Assembly: GCA_907165065.1 (NCBI GenBank) | Contig: OU015528.1 | Span: forward strand, 30,712,515 to 30,776,514 | Length of the DNA stretch: 64,000 nt | From: Caprimulgus europaeus | Taxonomy: Eukaryota; Chordata; Aves; Caprimulgiformes; Caprimulgidae | Direction: 5' to 3' | Shown here: positions 37,971-51,600 of the stretch, piece by piece | How positions within the stretch are numbered: the first letter of the stretch is position 1 | How the letters are laid out: every line of letters begins with the position of its first letter | Notes under the pieces: model-generated | What the model was told of the DNA's origin: nothing | Seen by the model: the letters and a program-made list of their open reading frames with translations, nothing else | Database searches by the model: none | Program-made: the position numbers and the translations under genes

Positions 37971-40900
37971 GTCTGGCTGTAACTTCTCGGTAGATTTTGG
38001 TTATATTTGCAAACAGTTTCAGGGTGATTGCCACAGTTTTGGGTGGGTTTTTCTGTTTTCGAAGCAAATTTACTGTTGTTTGGAGGTAGGGAAAGGATGT
38101 TCCTGGTGAGATTAGCTGGGCTCATCTACAGCTGGATTTGAATATTCTTACCGTCCTTTCTTCATGCATGGCGTTCATCTGTTTTCTCATGGGTCAAAAC
38201 CAATGCTAATTTGGGATGAAACTGGGTTTTACAGACGGGGAAAGAACTGTTACCTGGAACAGCATGTCAGAAAGCCTTAACTTGCAGGATGCTTAAGTAC
38301 TATCTGAGCACTTACTGTCTTTGTTCTCCATTCTAAATAAAAAGTTCATTTTTTTTTTCCTCCTATCAGCAGTTTTTTTCCTTCAAAGTACATAAAAGTA
38401 AATTATATGCAAAATCCTTCTCAGCATATCCTGACTATCTTTCTCTTGTTCCTTGTAACCTGAAAGTCTGTATAAACAAGTACAAATATATCTCCAAACT
38501 TTCTGATGAGACTACTTGGCTTAGAATTTATAGCTTGCCTTTGGACTCCGGGTGTTTGAACCTTGCTATTCGTAGTATAGTAGTGTTTAGAAATACAGTG
38601 TGGAACACCAGAATCATAGTTTCCAGCCCTGTGCAAAAGATGAGCAAAATTTGAAGTAATGGTCTTGTACCTTTCTGAATGGTATTTGTGCACATGCTCA
38701 CAAACAGACCATGCCACCTGTATAGCAGTGAGTCAACTAAAGACCACCGTGGCTTCAACATTAGTGTTCAATGTGTGTTGTGTTACTGCCTACAGTCACA
38801 TCTGGGTTTGACACATTGTTCAGCACTGCATGGGTGTACAATTAATTGGAAATAGAAGCTAGTTAGAGATGACTGTCCTGAGGAGTGCGCAGCTAGTTGT
38901 GAAATGGTGGTTGTTGGATAGAGAAGCTGCTGAAGAGGTCTTTCGGATATCCCCAGTTTGGGCATGTCTGTTCTATAGTTTTAGACTTGTCAGATGTCTG
39001 TGACGCATGTATGGAGTCAACTAGGATGGCCTGAACTTCATTCAAATGTAGTCTCTATTTCTTCATGATTTTTATGTGGCTGGATTATGGCAGATACCAC
39101 AGAAGTGGTAAAGCAGTAGATTAACACCAAGGTGAAAATGTATATCCAGGTCGAGAGGACAGGACGTATCCTTCAGTAAATAGTTCTCTCTGTACTTTGA
39201 CACACTAGTTGCAGGAAGGAAGCTGTGCAGATTTTGCAGAAACTGGAAAGGTTAAGTTATTTTTAACCAGATTATCTTTATTTTTTTGTGTTCTTTAAGG
39301 TTTGTTGATAGATTTTAAATGTAACACAAATAGAATAACTTGAGGCTAAGGACTGCAGGTAACTTGAAACTGAAGGCCAGCTGGGTTTCAGTTATCTACT
39401 ATCTGTTGATAAGCTCAGGTAAATCTAATAGCTTGCCACCATACAGTTTTCTTTCCCAGGAACTGCCCTGGTTTCTCCTTATCTCTCTACCTACTTTCAT
39501 TTTATAAGTATTTCTGATGAGAGCTTCAGTAACTTACTTGATAGTAGTGATGGCTTGCCTAGAATGTGCTGGCATCTCTCTCTGCTCCCCCTGCCCCTTT
39601 CCAGGAGATGCTCTCCAGCCTTTTGGTCACAGCAGCCGCCTTCAGGGAGGGGGGGCACATTCTTGTCAGCAGTTTGACTGCTGCACCTCAGGGTTCATCC
39701 AGACTATGTGGGTATGTACTGTCCACACCTCATGAATTTTTGCTCTTTATTTTGTCCTTTTGTTTCAGCTCTTTTCCCAGTACTCCTGACTGACTCTAGC
39801 TCATCTTTGTTTCGAAAAAACAGGCCTGTGATAAACACTTGGAAATTTAGCACTGTTGTAAAAGCAGTATCAGGAGTATTTAGAGTATTCTTGTCATCCT
39901 TAACTGAGGATAAAGCCGCCTCTGGCAAATTGTCAGAAACCCATGAGACTCGTATCACTTGCTGGCATGTCTGGTTTGTCCTTTCAAGTACCCTTGCTTT
40001 TTTCCCAAGTTGGTGTCTATGTTTACTGCATTTATTCTTTCCAAAAGTTCCCCTAGTTTTTTGCTCATGTCTGGAAGGTGGGGTCTTCTTATATTACGAA
40101 GATTTCTCCATCATAGATGTCACGTCTTTGATTTCTTCATTATGTTGTACACAGCCTTCTGTGAACTAACAAACTACATTTTTTCCCCAGAATAATGAAT
40201 AATTATTTCTGCAGATTACAACTTTGCCATCCAGCTGCTATGGCTGCTGCTGTGCTGCCTAGAGCTGGTACTTTATACATATGAATATTCAGTGGCTTAG
40301 GTTCAATTTCTGTTTACCCACGGAAAGTGCCTACGAGCTACTGCTCCGGCCCTGCCCAGTGCAACCCGTCTCCTTTGCTCTCTCCAGCAGGGCTTTTGCT
40401 GCCAGAATGCCTACTTCCAAGTAGGGCTATAAGCTGGCTGGGCTATAACCATAGGCAACAGTAGGTTTTTTGACAGCCTTTTTTTTTTTTTTTAATAAAG
40501 TAGTACATGAGGGATTTGTCCCTTGGCCTTTTACTCAAAGTACCCTAAGTGGCACATCTGTTTCCTACAGCTGTTCTTGGCGTCTTTGCTTCCACAGAGC
40601 AATCATTGGAGCCCTGCTGGAAACCCTAACCACCCATATGTGTCTTGGAGAGAGACATTTACAGAATAGACAAAGCAGTGAATTAATGCAAGAAGGCAAT
40701 GCAGATATTGGGTTCCACAAATCATCAACTTTAAGTTTTGCTGGTTCTGACAGTTCATCTCCTAAAAGAAAAAAAAGGAGTTTTTTTCTTTTTCTTTTTC
40801 TTTTTTTTAACTTCTAACAGATTGAAAATGGTTTCCAGGAGCTGGAAACATGCAAATTTTAGCCCTAAGTTCACTCACTAGCAGACATTATTCTTCATCT

Positions 40901-43397
40901 TACTGTTGAGTGAGTGAGTAATGGTTATCTACAAACCTTCTCACAGTGGATTTTTTTTTTTTCTCTATTCCCACTAGCAGGAACCTCAGGAGGGGCTTTC
41001 TTCTTCTCCTACTGTAACAATTGAAGCTAAATTTAATTAAATGTGGTCCACAATCCAATTTATACTTCCCCGTAGCAGAAAGATGGAACAAAGAATCTGC
41101 TCTGTGACACTGAAGGATTTATTTTTTCCCAGGTACTGTTAGTGGAATTTGGGGCTCTGAGTAATTGGGTTCAAACTTGTCAGAAAACCTTCCTTTGAGG
41201 TAGACATTTTATTTTCTCACTTAGAAATTACACCTTTTACCAAATCAAAGGAGTACATAGACAAACATATTTGAAGGTGGGCAGAATTTATATCGTCTTA
41301 TTAATTTTATGACATATAAATATACCTGGTGGTTACTACTATTTGTTTGATAGTTATAATTAACCAACATAGTGATTATCATTTCATATCTTTTAGAATT
41401 CCCACAAATTTCTGCTCAAAGTTTGACATATGAAACTTTTTTTTTTTCATTTCCAGAATGCGATGTTGTCATGTTTCTTAAATCATCTATTGAATCAAAT
41501 TCAGTATTATTTGCTATGTGAAACTGAGATGAGACAAGTATATTTTTGGATAATATCATAGTCATGCTTAGAGGATCAGTAGTCACACACTGGCACCTTC
41601 TTTTCACAGACTCAGGCCACGTCTCTACTAAAAAATGATGCAGATTGATGTTCGTCAGGTCTGACAGACATACTCCCCAGCAAGGCTTGCATTTGTAGAG
41701 ATAAATCTGTACAAGGAGTATGAAGCATGGTTTTATGATTTAGTTCAAAGATTTATTTGGTAGTAGACACCATCCTTCGCTCAGGAGTGGGTAAGGGAGG
41801 AGCTCCAGTCCCCCACTGTCACAGTGACATCTCACTGACGCAGGATGATGGGGAGAGTCCCTGGTCTGTGCTGTCCCCTGAGCTCTGCACAGCTGGTGCC
41901 GGTGATGAGGGTGCTCATGGGCCAGCACTGTGCCTAGAAATTTGCCAACAACTAAACCAGACTGTGCAGCTCTGGTGTGTTGCCTAAGACAGTGTCTTTG
42001 CCCCACTTGGTTGATTGCAGTAGACAGGACCTTCTGCGACTACAAGGATGTAATTAGCATGGGATGTGAACATAGTTTTAAAACTGGTGTTGAAGGCATC
42101 ACAGTGGCATAGCTGTTTGTCTCAGTGAACAAGAGGAGCATCACGGATCTGTTGCAGCAAAAAAAATACAAAGTTGATTTAGAAGAAAAACACAAGAGTG
42201 CTCAATATATTAAATTTGCACGTTTTAGGAGTTAAATGTATAAGATAAATGAGCAGTGGTGAAAGTCTTTTGCTGCATGTTAGGCAGGTTGGGCTGGATA
42301 AGGATGTGGGTAAAATCCTGAAACACAGCACAAATTGCGGTTTTCTTTTTCTCCTGAACTGGACTGTGACTTCACCTTGGGACTTAAAAAGCTGTCACTG
42401 AAAGTCATGGCTGGGTCAAACACATGCTCTTATTTATGGCATGCGGTGAAGTGTATGTCGTACTAAAAATGTTTTACTGACCTCTTAAAGATGTGCCATG
42501 CATGGAGAATCATTTCACAGGATGTAGGGACGGCATTTTCTCTAGTTATTAATTCCTGAGTCTTACCACAGTGATAGTCGTCACTGTACAGAAGAGGCCT
42601 TATCTGATTGATGTACAGATTTCATGGCTTTCCCACTTGTCTTGCTGCTCAGAAGTTCCTGCTCTGAGCTTCTACCAGCATAACTCTCATTTTAACAGCT
42701 GTGTCATCTGACAGAGGTTCAGAATAATTTATTTTTTGTCAAGAAAAGACACATCTCTCAACATTTAATTTATAGAAAAAGCTTTCAGACATTTTCACTT
42801 GTCAGCTGTCCACCTGAGATATTAAGAGGGAAGGGTTTTATTGTGGCAGAGTTTAACAAAATGAAATGGTGCTCGCATCTGTGTGGTAGGATGTGTGCCA
42901 GCATCAAGCCTGCAGTAATTTCAAGGAGGCGTCGGTGGTCAGGCGATGCAGTGTCTGCCATGGAGTGGACACTGCTGCACTGTCAGTGCCATCCTCAGCC
43001 TCGTGGCAGCTGGGACAAGCTGGGACAAGATCATTAACTTTTCATTACTGTTCTGATTGTGACAAACTGATTTTATTTTTTTTCTGCTGCATCCTTGCCT
43101 TTATACTATGTTCTGCACTTTGAAGAAACTTTAGAAGAACCTTTGAAAGTAGACGCTGCAGCTACCAAATGTTTTGTGCTTAGTGCACAGACTCCGCAGT
43201 GAGGACATGCGTACACTGCTTGTTGAAGTACTACTTAGTAGTTGACTACTTGTTTCTGCTTGATCCCAGCTAGGGCAGAAAGATGTAAAATGGTCCCTGA
43301 ATTGGCACATCACATCTGTCAAGACAATAAACTCTTGGAGGTTGGGCTAACAGGAAGCAGAAAGGGCATCTAAAATGAAAGGTACTGAAGGAGTGGA

Positions 43398-43424
43398 GTT
43401 GCCTTGAATTATTTTCAAGGTAAC
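43398..43424. repeat. Inverted repeat, 11-bp arms with one G/T pair
   Basis: GTTGCCTTGAA pairs with TTCAAGGTAAC around TTATT, with ten Watson-Crick pairs and one G-T pair. It may be a chance hairpin. Confidence 0.85.
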
Positions 43425-44576
43425 TCAGAACTTGCTTTCACTACAGATACTAGTTTCTCACCAGCACTTGCATATTGTTCTGAAAAGTCGTAGCAAGTAT
43501 GAAAGTCTGAAATCAGTTTTAGATATTTTTACCATCTAAATTTAATTAGAGGAGGAATGAGTTAATAAAAACACTAAAATAATTTCCAAGTGTTAGAGAA
43601 GGGTAAAAAAAGTGGACCTATATCTGCCACATTGAGATAATTAAGCAGTGTCAGGCAGGACTAAAGGTTCCCCAGAGCTTCAGCAGCTCCTGCGTGCTCA
43701 GAACACCATCTCCAAAGTGCAGTTTAAAATGGGAAAGGACTACTGCGTCTTCCATCTGCATTACAATTTCCTCCTTTTTGCTGCTGCTTACAGGGGAAAT
43801 TGCTAAAACTGATATAGCAGTGACCAAATGCCATTGCATGTGGGAAACAAAAGAGTATCCAGAAGTCCTCCATGGCAAGAATGGGTTTGTTTGACAAGCT
43901 TACCTGCATTTTAATACAGAGTCGACAATGGTGATCCCAGGGTCTGTAAACCTGCGCACATCTAGCACTGCTCTTACATTTTACCATCAAGACTACCAGC
44001 TGCTGCTCCTTTTCTTCTCCATTTCTTGCTATTTGACGCTGTAGTCTGATGGGTACCTCACTAATCTCAGAGGAGCCCTTCGGAGGGTAGCAGTCCATGC
44101 CACTGTGTAAGGAGACTCTATGGCCAGTTGGCATCTAGTAGTTGAGAAGCTTGGGGCTGTGGGCCCAGAAATACCCACAAAGGTAAGGCACTGGGCCTGA
44201 AAGTTTAACTGAAATCAGACTGTTTTGGGGAGTGCTTATTAAGATACTTTACTTCTTTGCACTCCCATGGTCATTTTACATTGGCAGAGGCTCAGTGATG
44301 GTTCATGGTATATTGCTTGTTTCATTGTACAGGTAATTAGATCTATAAACAGTGCTCTGAGTGATAGAGAATTTTGTAACAATGTCTGTTCTGGCTTTAA
44401 AAGAAAGTAGCAAAACAAACCAAGGAGAAATTATTACACTAATTTTTCAAAAGCAAGTACTACAAGTTCTTAATTAAAATATTTAATTCACAGGTAGAAA
44501 ATTCCTATAAAAATAAGGAGATTTTTTTTTTTTTAAGTTCTATGTGGCCTGAAATGAAAGCATACAGACATGTGAT

Positions 44577-45613
44577 TGTATTGGGTTTGCATGGCCAGGT
44601 TTTGGTAGCAGTGGGGGCATAGGGATGGCTTCTGTGAGAAGCTGCCAGAAGCTTCCCCTACCTGCCACTGGCCAAGGCCGCACCAATCAATAATGGTGGT
44701 AATGTCTCTGTGATAACATAATTAAGAAGAGGGGGAGGAAAAAATGGCACATTTTGCAGCTGGAGAGAGGAGTGAGAAGATGTGAGAGAAACAGCCCTGC
44801 AGACACCGAGGTCAGTGAAGAAGGAGGGGGAGGAGGTGCTCCAGGCACTGGAGCAGAGATTTCCCTTTAACTTGTGGTGGAGACCATGGTGACGCAGGCT
44901 GTCCCTCTGCAGCCCATGGAGGTCCATGGTGGAGCAGATGTCCATCCATGTAGCCCGTGGATGACCCCATGCCAGAGCAGGTGGGTGCCCGAAGGAGGCT
45001 GTGACCCCATGGGAAGCCCACACTGGAGCAGGTTTGCTGGCAGGACTTGTGACCCCATGGGGGACCCGTGCTGGAGCAGTCCCTTCCTGAAGGACTGCAC
45101 CCCATGGAATGGACCCAGGCTGGAGCAGTTCGTGAAGAGCTGTCAGTCATGGGAAGGACTCACGCTGGAGAGGTTCGTGGAGGACTGTCTCCCGTGAGAG
45201 GGACCCCACGCTGGTGCGGGGGAAGGAGTCCTCCCCCTGAGGAGGAAGGAGCAGCGGAAACACTGTGTGATGAACTGACCCCAACCCCATTCCCTGTCCC
45301 CCTGTGCCACTGCAGGGAAGGAGAGGAGGAGGGAGAAAATCAGGAGAAAAATTAAGCCCAGGAAGAAGGGAGGGATGAGGGAAAAGGTGTTTGGTTTTAT
45401 TTCTCATTATCCTCCTCTAATTGGATTGATAATAAATTAAATTCATTTTCCCCAAGGTGAGTCTGCTTTGCCCATGACAGTAATTGGTGGGTGGTCTCTC
45501 CTTCACCTTATTTTGACTCACAAGCCTTTTGTTTTCTCACCCCTGTCCAGTTGGGGAGGGGAAGTGATAGAGCAGCTTTGGTGGGCACCTGGCATCCAGC
45601 CAGGGTCAACCCA
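44577..45613 (+). mobile_element. Solo LTR of an endogenous retrovirus-like element
   Basis: This ~1 kb GC-rich block begins near TGTATTGGGTTTGCATGG and ends near CAGGGTCAACCCA, giving a TG...CA element with short imperfect inverted ends. A TATA-like AT patch lies at 44714-44728 (TAACATAATTAAGAA). A polyadenylation signal AATAAA is at 45431-45436, followed by a GT-rich stretch, so the LTR reads on the + strand as U3-R-U5. Between them lie about seven degenerate ~47-bp units. I recognise it as a dispersed repeat common in birds, but I cannot name the family with certainty. There is no primer-binding site, gag, pol or env next to it, so it is a solo LTR. No clear target-site duplication is visible. 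The open frames inside it come from the tandem units and are not genes. Confidence 0.72.
44931..45220. repeat. Degenerate ~47-bp tandem repeats inside the LTR
   Basis: The core (C)TGGAGCAG or a close variant recurs at about 44931, 44974, 45024, 45072, 45120, 45167 and 45212, spaced 42-50 bp. Units also share GACCCC-ATGG and GGAAGGACT-like words. It lies in the presumed transcribed part of the LTR. Confidence 0.85.
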
Positions 45614-48600
45614 GTTTGTCTATAAAGAGCAAGAGAATTGACTGTCACACAGAAAAATAATAAATACTTTGTAGTTTAATTTTGATTTGTAAACCAGATA
45701 CAGCATTTCAAGAGCAGTAAAACCACCCCACCTGTACAGCAGTGGTATGTTCACTTCAGAACAGCTTCTCTGCTGATCTCCAAAGGTCATCCCATTCATC
45801 AGGCTGAGTGTCTCTCGTCGTCCCAGTCTTTTACTGGTGCCTGCATGCCAGGCTCCGCCACTCCCCAGCCTGGCCACCTCCTCCGTGCCTGCCTGCAGGC
45901 TGCTATCGGTGCAAAACGGGCAGCCTCTCCAGAGAGTTCGTGCGTGCTCCTGCCCGGCCTGGTGCAAATGTAGTGCTTCACTGACCAGTGTAAGCTGCTG
46001 CTGGAAAATGGTCTTTGTTACAGCTATTAACTTTTGAGAAGGTCTCAGAAGAGATGGAGGCTGATCTGGAATGGCGCTAACATGGGTGGTCTGAGCTACG
46101 CCTGCCTTTCTCCTCTCTACTCTGACAAGTTATTCTGTCCTGTTTGCAGAATTTCTGGTACTGAGACATGGTGACCTGGGAGGGTTGCGTAGCCTGGATG
46201 TAACAGGGAAGAAGACTGCCTGCTTTGATAGCAATATGTCCGTTGGATGAGCATAAACTTCCTGTAAATTGAAGTAAAGACAGTAATCCCAGCCTGAGTA
46301 AAGTTAGTGGCAAATCTCTTGATTTCAGGGAGGTCAGAATTTAGCTTACAAACCTTGATCTTTTGCTGGCATGAATTTTCTGGGACACAATGAGCTTGAC
46401 CATAGTTTGGTGCTAAAACTGCTTTTAATGCTCTAGAAATGAAGGGGTTATTTTGTTCCGCTTTACGAAGTGGTGTAGCTGAAATAACATTTGTTAGGTG
46501 CTAGTTAAAGTGTAGAATTTGCAAGCATGTAAAAAGGATATATAGCATAGAGCATGCACTGGGTGAATTTTGTTGAATAGTTAAGACAGTGTTGTGGAAA
46601 GCAGGAATTTTCTATACAGAGAAAATAACCAGAAGGAAGGATACATTTAATCTACTGATTAGAGCAATTGCAGGAGTCTATAATAACCAAATTAAATAAT
46701 AGACTTATAGAAGTCTGTGGCCAGGAAGAGGTATGTTTTTTTTCTTGTAGACTGCTCTTGTTAATCCAGCATTCCAGACATTGCTGCAAAGAATTATTCC
46801 GAGGAGAGCCATGAGTCATTTTTCTGTTCTGCTGGCAGATACCTCATTGGTAAGAAGAGGAGAAAGATTTGGGCATAATGAATTTCCTTTTAATTTTCTG
46901 CTATGCCCAAAATTTAAGTCTGCAAGGAAAGGCTCATAGTATCTTTAACAAGCATAAAAAAACCCTGAATGGTCTAAATCCTTTGGAAGCTTCAGAATAA
47001 GTTGTCACATGCATCTTGGCAGTTTAGATGGCCTAAATGGGTTTTTAGACACCTACTGCACAATCGCCTGTCTGCTTGGCAGACAAAGATGCCCACAGAA
47101 TCCTGTCTGTCTCTTTCTCTTTTTTTTTTTTTCTTTCCTCTCTAAGGCTACAGGCCTTTGCCATGAATGCCACGGTTTTGGTAGTTTCTGCTTTGTTTTG
47201 TTCTTCTTAAATGTGTTTGGGGGCTTGTTTGATGTGGATTGTTTGCTCTTTTGTGTGCTGGTTGCTTGCAGAGCTGATTTGTCTGGAGGTGGGGCAGTTG
47301 CATTGCAGTAGAGCATCTGCTCCCACAGCGGGAGCTGAGGGAAGGGTCAGGCTGGTGAAAGACCTTGCATCAGACAGTTGAGACAGAGGAGGTGTCTTGC
47401 ACTTTGCTCTCTTCTGGTTGGCAGTGGTTTCTGGATGAGGTGGGATTTTACTGTTAAACAAAACATTAAGTTCCCTCTCTTCTAAAAGGTAGCAGGTTTT
47501 GGCCTCAGAGTCCCAGCTGCTGTGATCAGAAGGACAAACTATGCTATGCCTAAGTTTTGGTAGGCCATCGTGCCATTGCTGAGTTATGCGTGCAAAGGAC
47601 CAGCTGCCACAGAAGCAGTGGCACTCCAAATGTGGTGCAGGCAGACTGCCTGCTTAAACCCACGGTCGCTTGGCAGTACCGCTGTGGCAAGAGGTGTCCT
47701 GCCAAGTCGTGAGCTGGCGTGCTGCCCTCCATTCACGCTCGGACTGTAGGCAGCCAAGTGACCAGCAGCTGTGGCTGTGAATAGCAGGAGGGCATTAGTC
47801 CAAGAACAACATTAAAACCTTCTGTAGCTACGTATAGAGGTTTTCTTGGCTCTTCCAAATATGTCTTCCCATTTCAAGGGGAACTGGAAGGTGGAAGGTG
47901 CCCTAATGCAGCCACCCCTTTTGGATCCCGTCTACTGGGATTTCCCAGTTACACGATTCTGGTTGAGGACATGCTATTGCTCATTCTGTGACTGCAGTAG
48001 GTAGGAGTGTGTTTGCTTGAATGTGTAGAACAAAGTTTGCAGCTGCAAGGAGATAATTAGTTCTTTCTCTGCTCTCTTTGTTTTGGCACAACTGAAGGCC
48101 ACCTCAAAACAATTGTCTTCATCCTGTAAATGGCTTCTATACCAGCTTTCCTACTAATGGCTGCACAAGGACTGTTTTTCTCTTGAAGCATGCCAAAGTG
48201 CTTGAATGAACAAGGTTTACAGTTTTTAAAAGGGTTGATAGGTGTCAACGGGAGCTTCATTCTAGACCCTTTGTACAGCCCTTCAAATACCAAGTGTGAT
48301 TCTCACTCCCCATCCATTTCCACAAGCTACTACAGCCTGGAGATACGTTCTGTCAAAAGCAACCTCAACCACATCCCCAGAAACCCCCAAACAAACAAAA
48401 AGTTTGAAATTAATCCTTTGGGAAATGGCACAAAGCCAAACAGTAAATTTAGAGCTGAGGTGCACATTGCAGAGGTTTCACTTAAAGTGAGAACATGCAT
48501 AAAGCTGTATGTTCAATGTCCTAAGTGAAATCAGCTGGAGGGCAGAAGAAAGTCCACAAAGGTCTTGTCTTCAGAAGCTCAAAGGCATCACTGTCTATGC

Positions 48601-51600
48601 AGCCACTCTTCTTTCTTACATGTTGAATACAGGGAAGTGATTTCCACCAGTCTGTCATAGAAAGTTAATGTTGTGGGACAGGCTCATGATCTATTTAAAG
48701 GCATTTCTGCAGCAGCCTGTGAGATCCTCACCCCAGCATCTCTCACCAGCTGTCAGGCTGGTGGAATTTCCTGGCTTTTGAAGTGCTTGTGGTCCAGGAA
48801 AATGGCAGTGAGGCCCTAGAAGAGAGCGTGAGCCAGACTCCCTGCTGACCGCAGAGCTTCCCTCACCATTTGTCATAGAAACACTTAAATAGTTTTCTAG
48901 CCATGGCTCTGAGAAATAAAAACTTGTCCAGCATTAGTACCTTCAGGCTGTGTATTTCAGGGAGGAGTATCAGCAGTTGAGCCAGGGCGCCCACCACAGT
49001 GCTGATACCTCTCATTATTTGTCTTCTTGTCTGCTGAGAGGCAGTTTGAAGCCACTGGCAGGTGTGGAAGCACTGATTTTAGGGGTGACGTGGCGTTAAG
49101 GACTACTAAATGTGCGCCGAGTCACCTCCAGGCCCCCCTCAGAGGTTCCTGCTGCGGTTTCTCTGCTCGGAGCATTCTTGGTGGGCTGGAGCTAAGCACT
49201 TTCTTGAAACAAAGCCTAAACTGCAGATGTTGCCCAGCTGCATTCAGCTGGACCAAAGCTCTCCCCATCTCGACAGAGAAGCCAAAAGCAGGTCCTTACA
49301 AAGGCTGAAGGCTGGGATGGAACTGGAACCATCGGTCCCCTGATGCAGCACCCCAGCTTCTAGCAGCAGCCTCAGACATGAGCCATTCTTATCCTAAGTA
49401 ACTGAGGGGCAGTGAGTCAGTTAGGACTCAAGTGTCTTCAGGGAGGAACTGCAAAATGATTAATGCTCCAATAGCTGCTTAATTACAAGTGTATGTTGAT
49501 CACCGGGTGATATCTAGACTGAATTTAAGTTCTGAATCTTTTCCTAGGATGTCATACATGTGAGAGTGAGGGATATGCGTGTTGATAGCTCAGTGGGGCA
49601 AAAAAATGACAAAGTTCCAATGATTTGCAAATATAAAGTTGAAGACACCATACATTGTCCTCAGTGCTTTTGATAAGACATTTCTGAGTGTTTTAAAGCT
49701 AATTTATTTTTTTTTTTTTTTGTGAAGGAGGTATTTAAAGAAAGATGTAAGATAATATGGGTCTGTCTGAAGTTACTGAGCAGATAAGACCTGCAAATGT
49801 ATGCCTCATGACAGCCTATTCGTTCTCTCAAATAATTCTGACAAGCTGCTTGCTTTTATAATTATTCACAGGACAGGGCCCTCGGGCTGTTTGTATTATT
49901 ATCCAGTAATACTACTGGATTAATGTGTCTGCATAGTTTGTATATCGTAATCATGACTTAAATATAGCTCAGTGCCGGGCAGGGTGAGGCAGCAGGTGGG
50001 AGGCTTGCCTGGTGCTGTGGCACCTTCTAGAGCTTTCAGCAAACACCAAGAAACGTGCCAGGGCTGCTCTGAGAGCACAAAAGTTAATTCCACTTAAACA
50101 GGAGTTAAAGGGGGTAGGCTGCAACAGCTCTTGGAGTGGCTCAGGTGGGAAGCAGCTCACAGCAGACAATGTAACAGCATCGTATAGCATTCATGAGAGT
50201 TGCTGTGGTCAAGAGTTGGTAGTAAGGATTGACAGAGGCCTGGGAAGTCTCTGAGAGCAGACAAGAGTAGGCACAGACTGGTGTGGTGTGAGGGGAGCAC
50301 TGCGGTGTTGCAGCGCAGGGGTGCGGACACGGCAGTGGGGAGTACGGTGGCAGGGCAGCAGGCTGCATGCAGTGTTGGTCTGGCAGCAGGTTAGTTTGGT
50401 TAATACTGCATATTTACGAGGTGTCCAGCTTCTGAGGTCAGGAGGGGGTTTCCTGTGGTTTTCTGGGATGTTTGATGGAGCCTGGTGCTTTGCTGTGTGT
50501 GGAAGCAAAGGTGACAAGTTTTATTCCTTGCTGGTGTGTGGCCAGCATCATTGTTATGTGTCACATTGCAGTGTATCTCACCACGAGTGCCTTCAGGTGA
50601 GGCATTGGCCTATAACTGATTATATGTGCCTTCACCAGGGTAATGTGGTGTATTACTGCAGTGCTATACAAATCATTATTTGTAATACTGTACTTTGTTC
50701 AAAGAGGTAATCTTGATGCGTTTATTTCTGATTATGATTTGGATGATGTCAGTAGTTCAGCTTCATCCACTCTCAAAAGAGCTATAATCTTGTTTCCTTT
50801 TGTTTTTCATAGTGCACTGATTTAACCTCTTGTCAAGAAAAAATAAAGATTTGTTGAAAGGTTAAAGTTATATCTTGAAGGCTGCCACAAATAAAACCTA
50901 ATTTTCTACTTAATGCAATAATTCTAGAGGATGATGTCAATTAGGGCATAATCGAAATAATTTTTAACATTAAAATCTTTAGAAAGAAAACTTTACTCTG
51001 AGGTTACTGATTTAATTATGGTCGTATTAGCTGCTTCCTTGCTTGTAAATGGATGGGATTCCTTTTGAACTAGCCCTTGGCCAGAAAACCAGTGAATGTG
51101 ACTCAAAGCTTCTGTACAGAGAGGTAGAAGGTGTTAATTCAGCCAGGGTTTAAACGTGCCTGTTCCTGGCACAAAGTAGCCTGTCAATCATTTGACATCA
51201 GCCACCCCGCAGAGCAGAATAGGACAATGTCATTTTCCATTACAGCTGGTATCAGTTTGACTTTGAATTTAAATGTGCCAGCAAAACAGAGTAAAGACAG
51301 GTATCCTTCTGTTGCCTGCTGCACCTGTCTCCATATCTATGGAGTTTGGGCTCTACTAGTTTTTAACTTGGCACCTTCTTGACATATTGGGTATATATTT
51401 CTTTGAATACGGTGCAACAATTTTCCATGCTTCTTTGTAGCCCTAGGGAAACTACGCATGTGAATTGGTTAAAGAAGATTGTGTTGCCTTGGTACATTTT
51501 TCTGTAGCAGTAGGTAATGGGTAGTATATGTTAGTTAATAGTACTTGGACAGTTGTGATTTTGTGATGCACAGCCGCTCAGGCTGTCTGGCTGTTACGCC

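Larger units (their letters stand above)
32845..44576. other. Intron 1 segment without genes
   Basis: About 11.7 kb with T and A homopolymers (34349-34364, 36913-36932, 37952-37970), a short CAGC-type repeat at 36488-36510, and a hairpin at 43398-43424. Open frames of up to 153 codons (39708-40169) overlap frames on other phases and show no domain. I see no exon. Confidence 0.5.

Noticed and set aside
39708..40169. 153-codon open frame rich in Phe, Leu and Ser
   Set aside because: The composition is that of T-rich intron read as codons. It has no domain and overlaps other-frame ORFs.
44812..45355. Several overlapping open frames of about 75-120 codons on both strands
   Set aside because: They arise from the GC-rich tandem units of the LTR, in several phases at once. 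None looks like a gag, pol or env product or a cellular protein.
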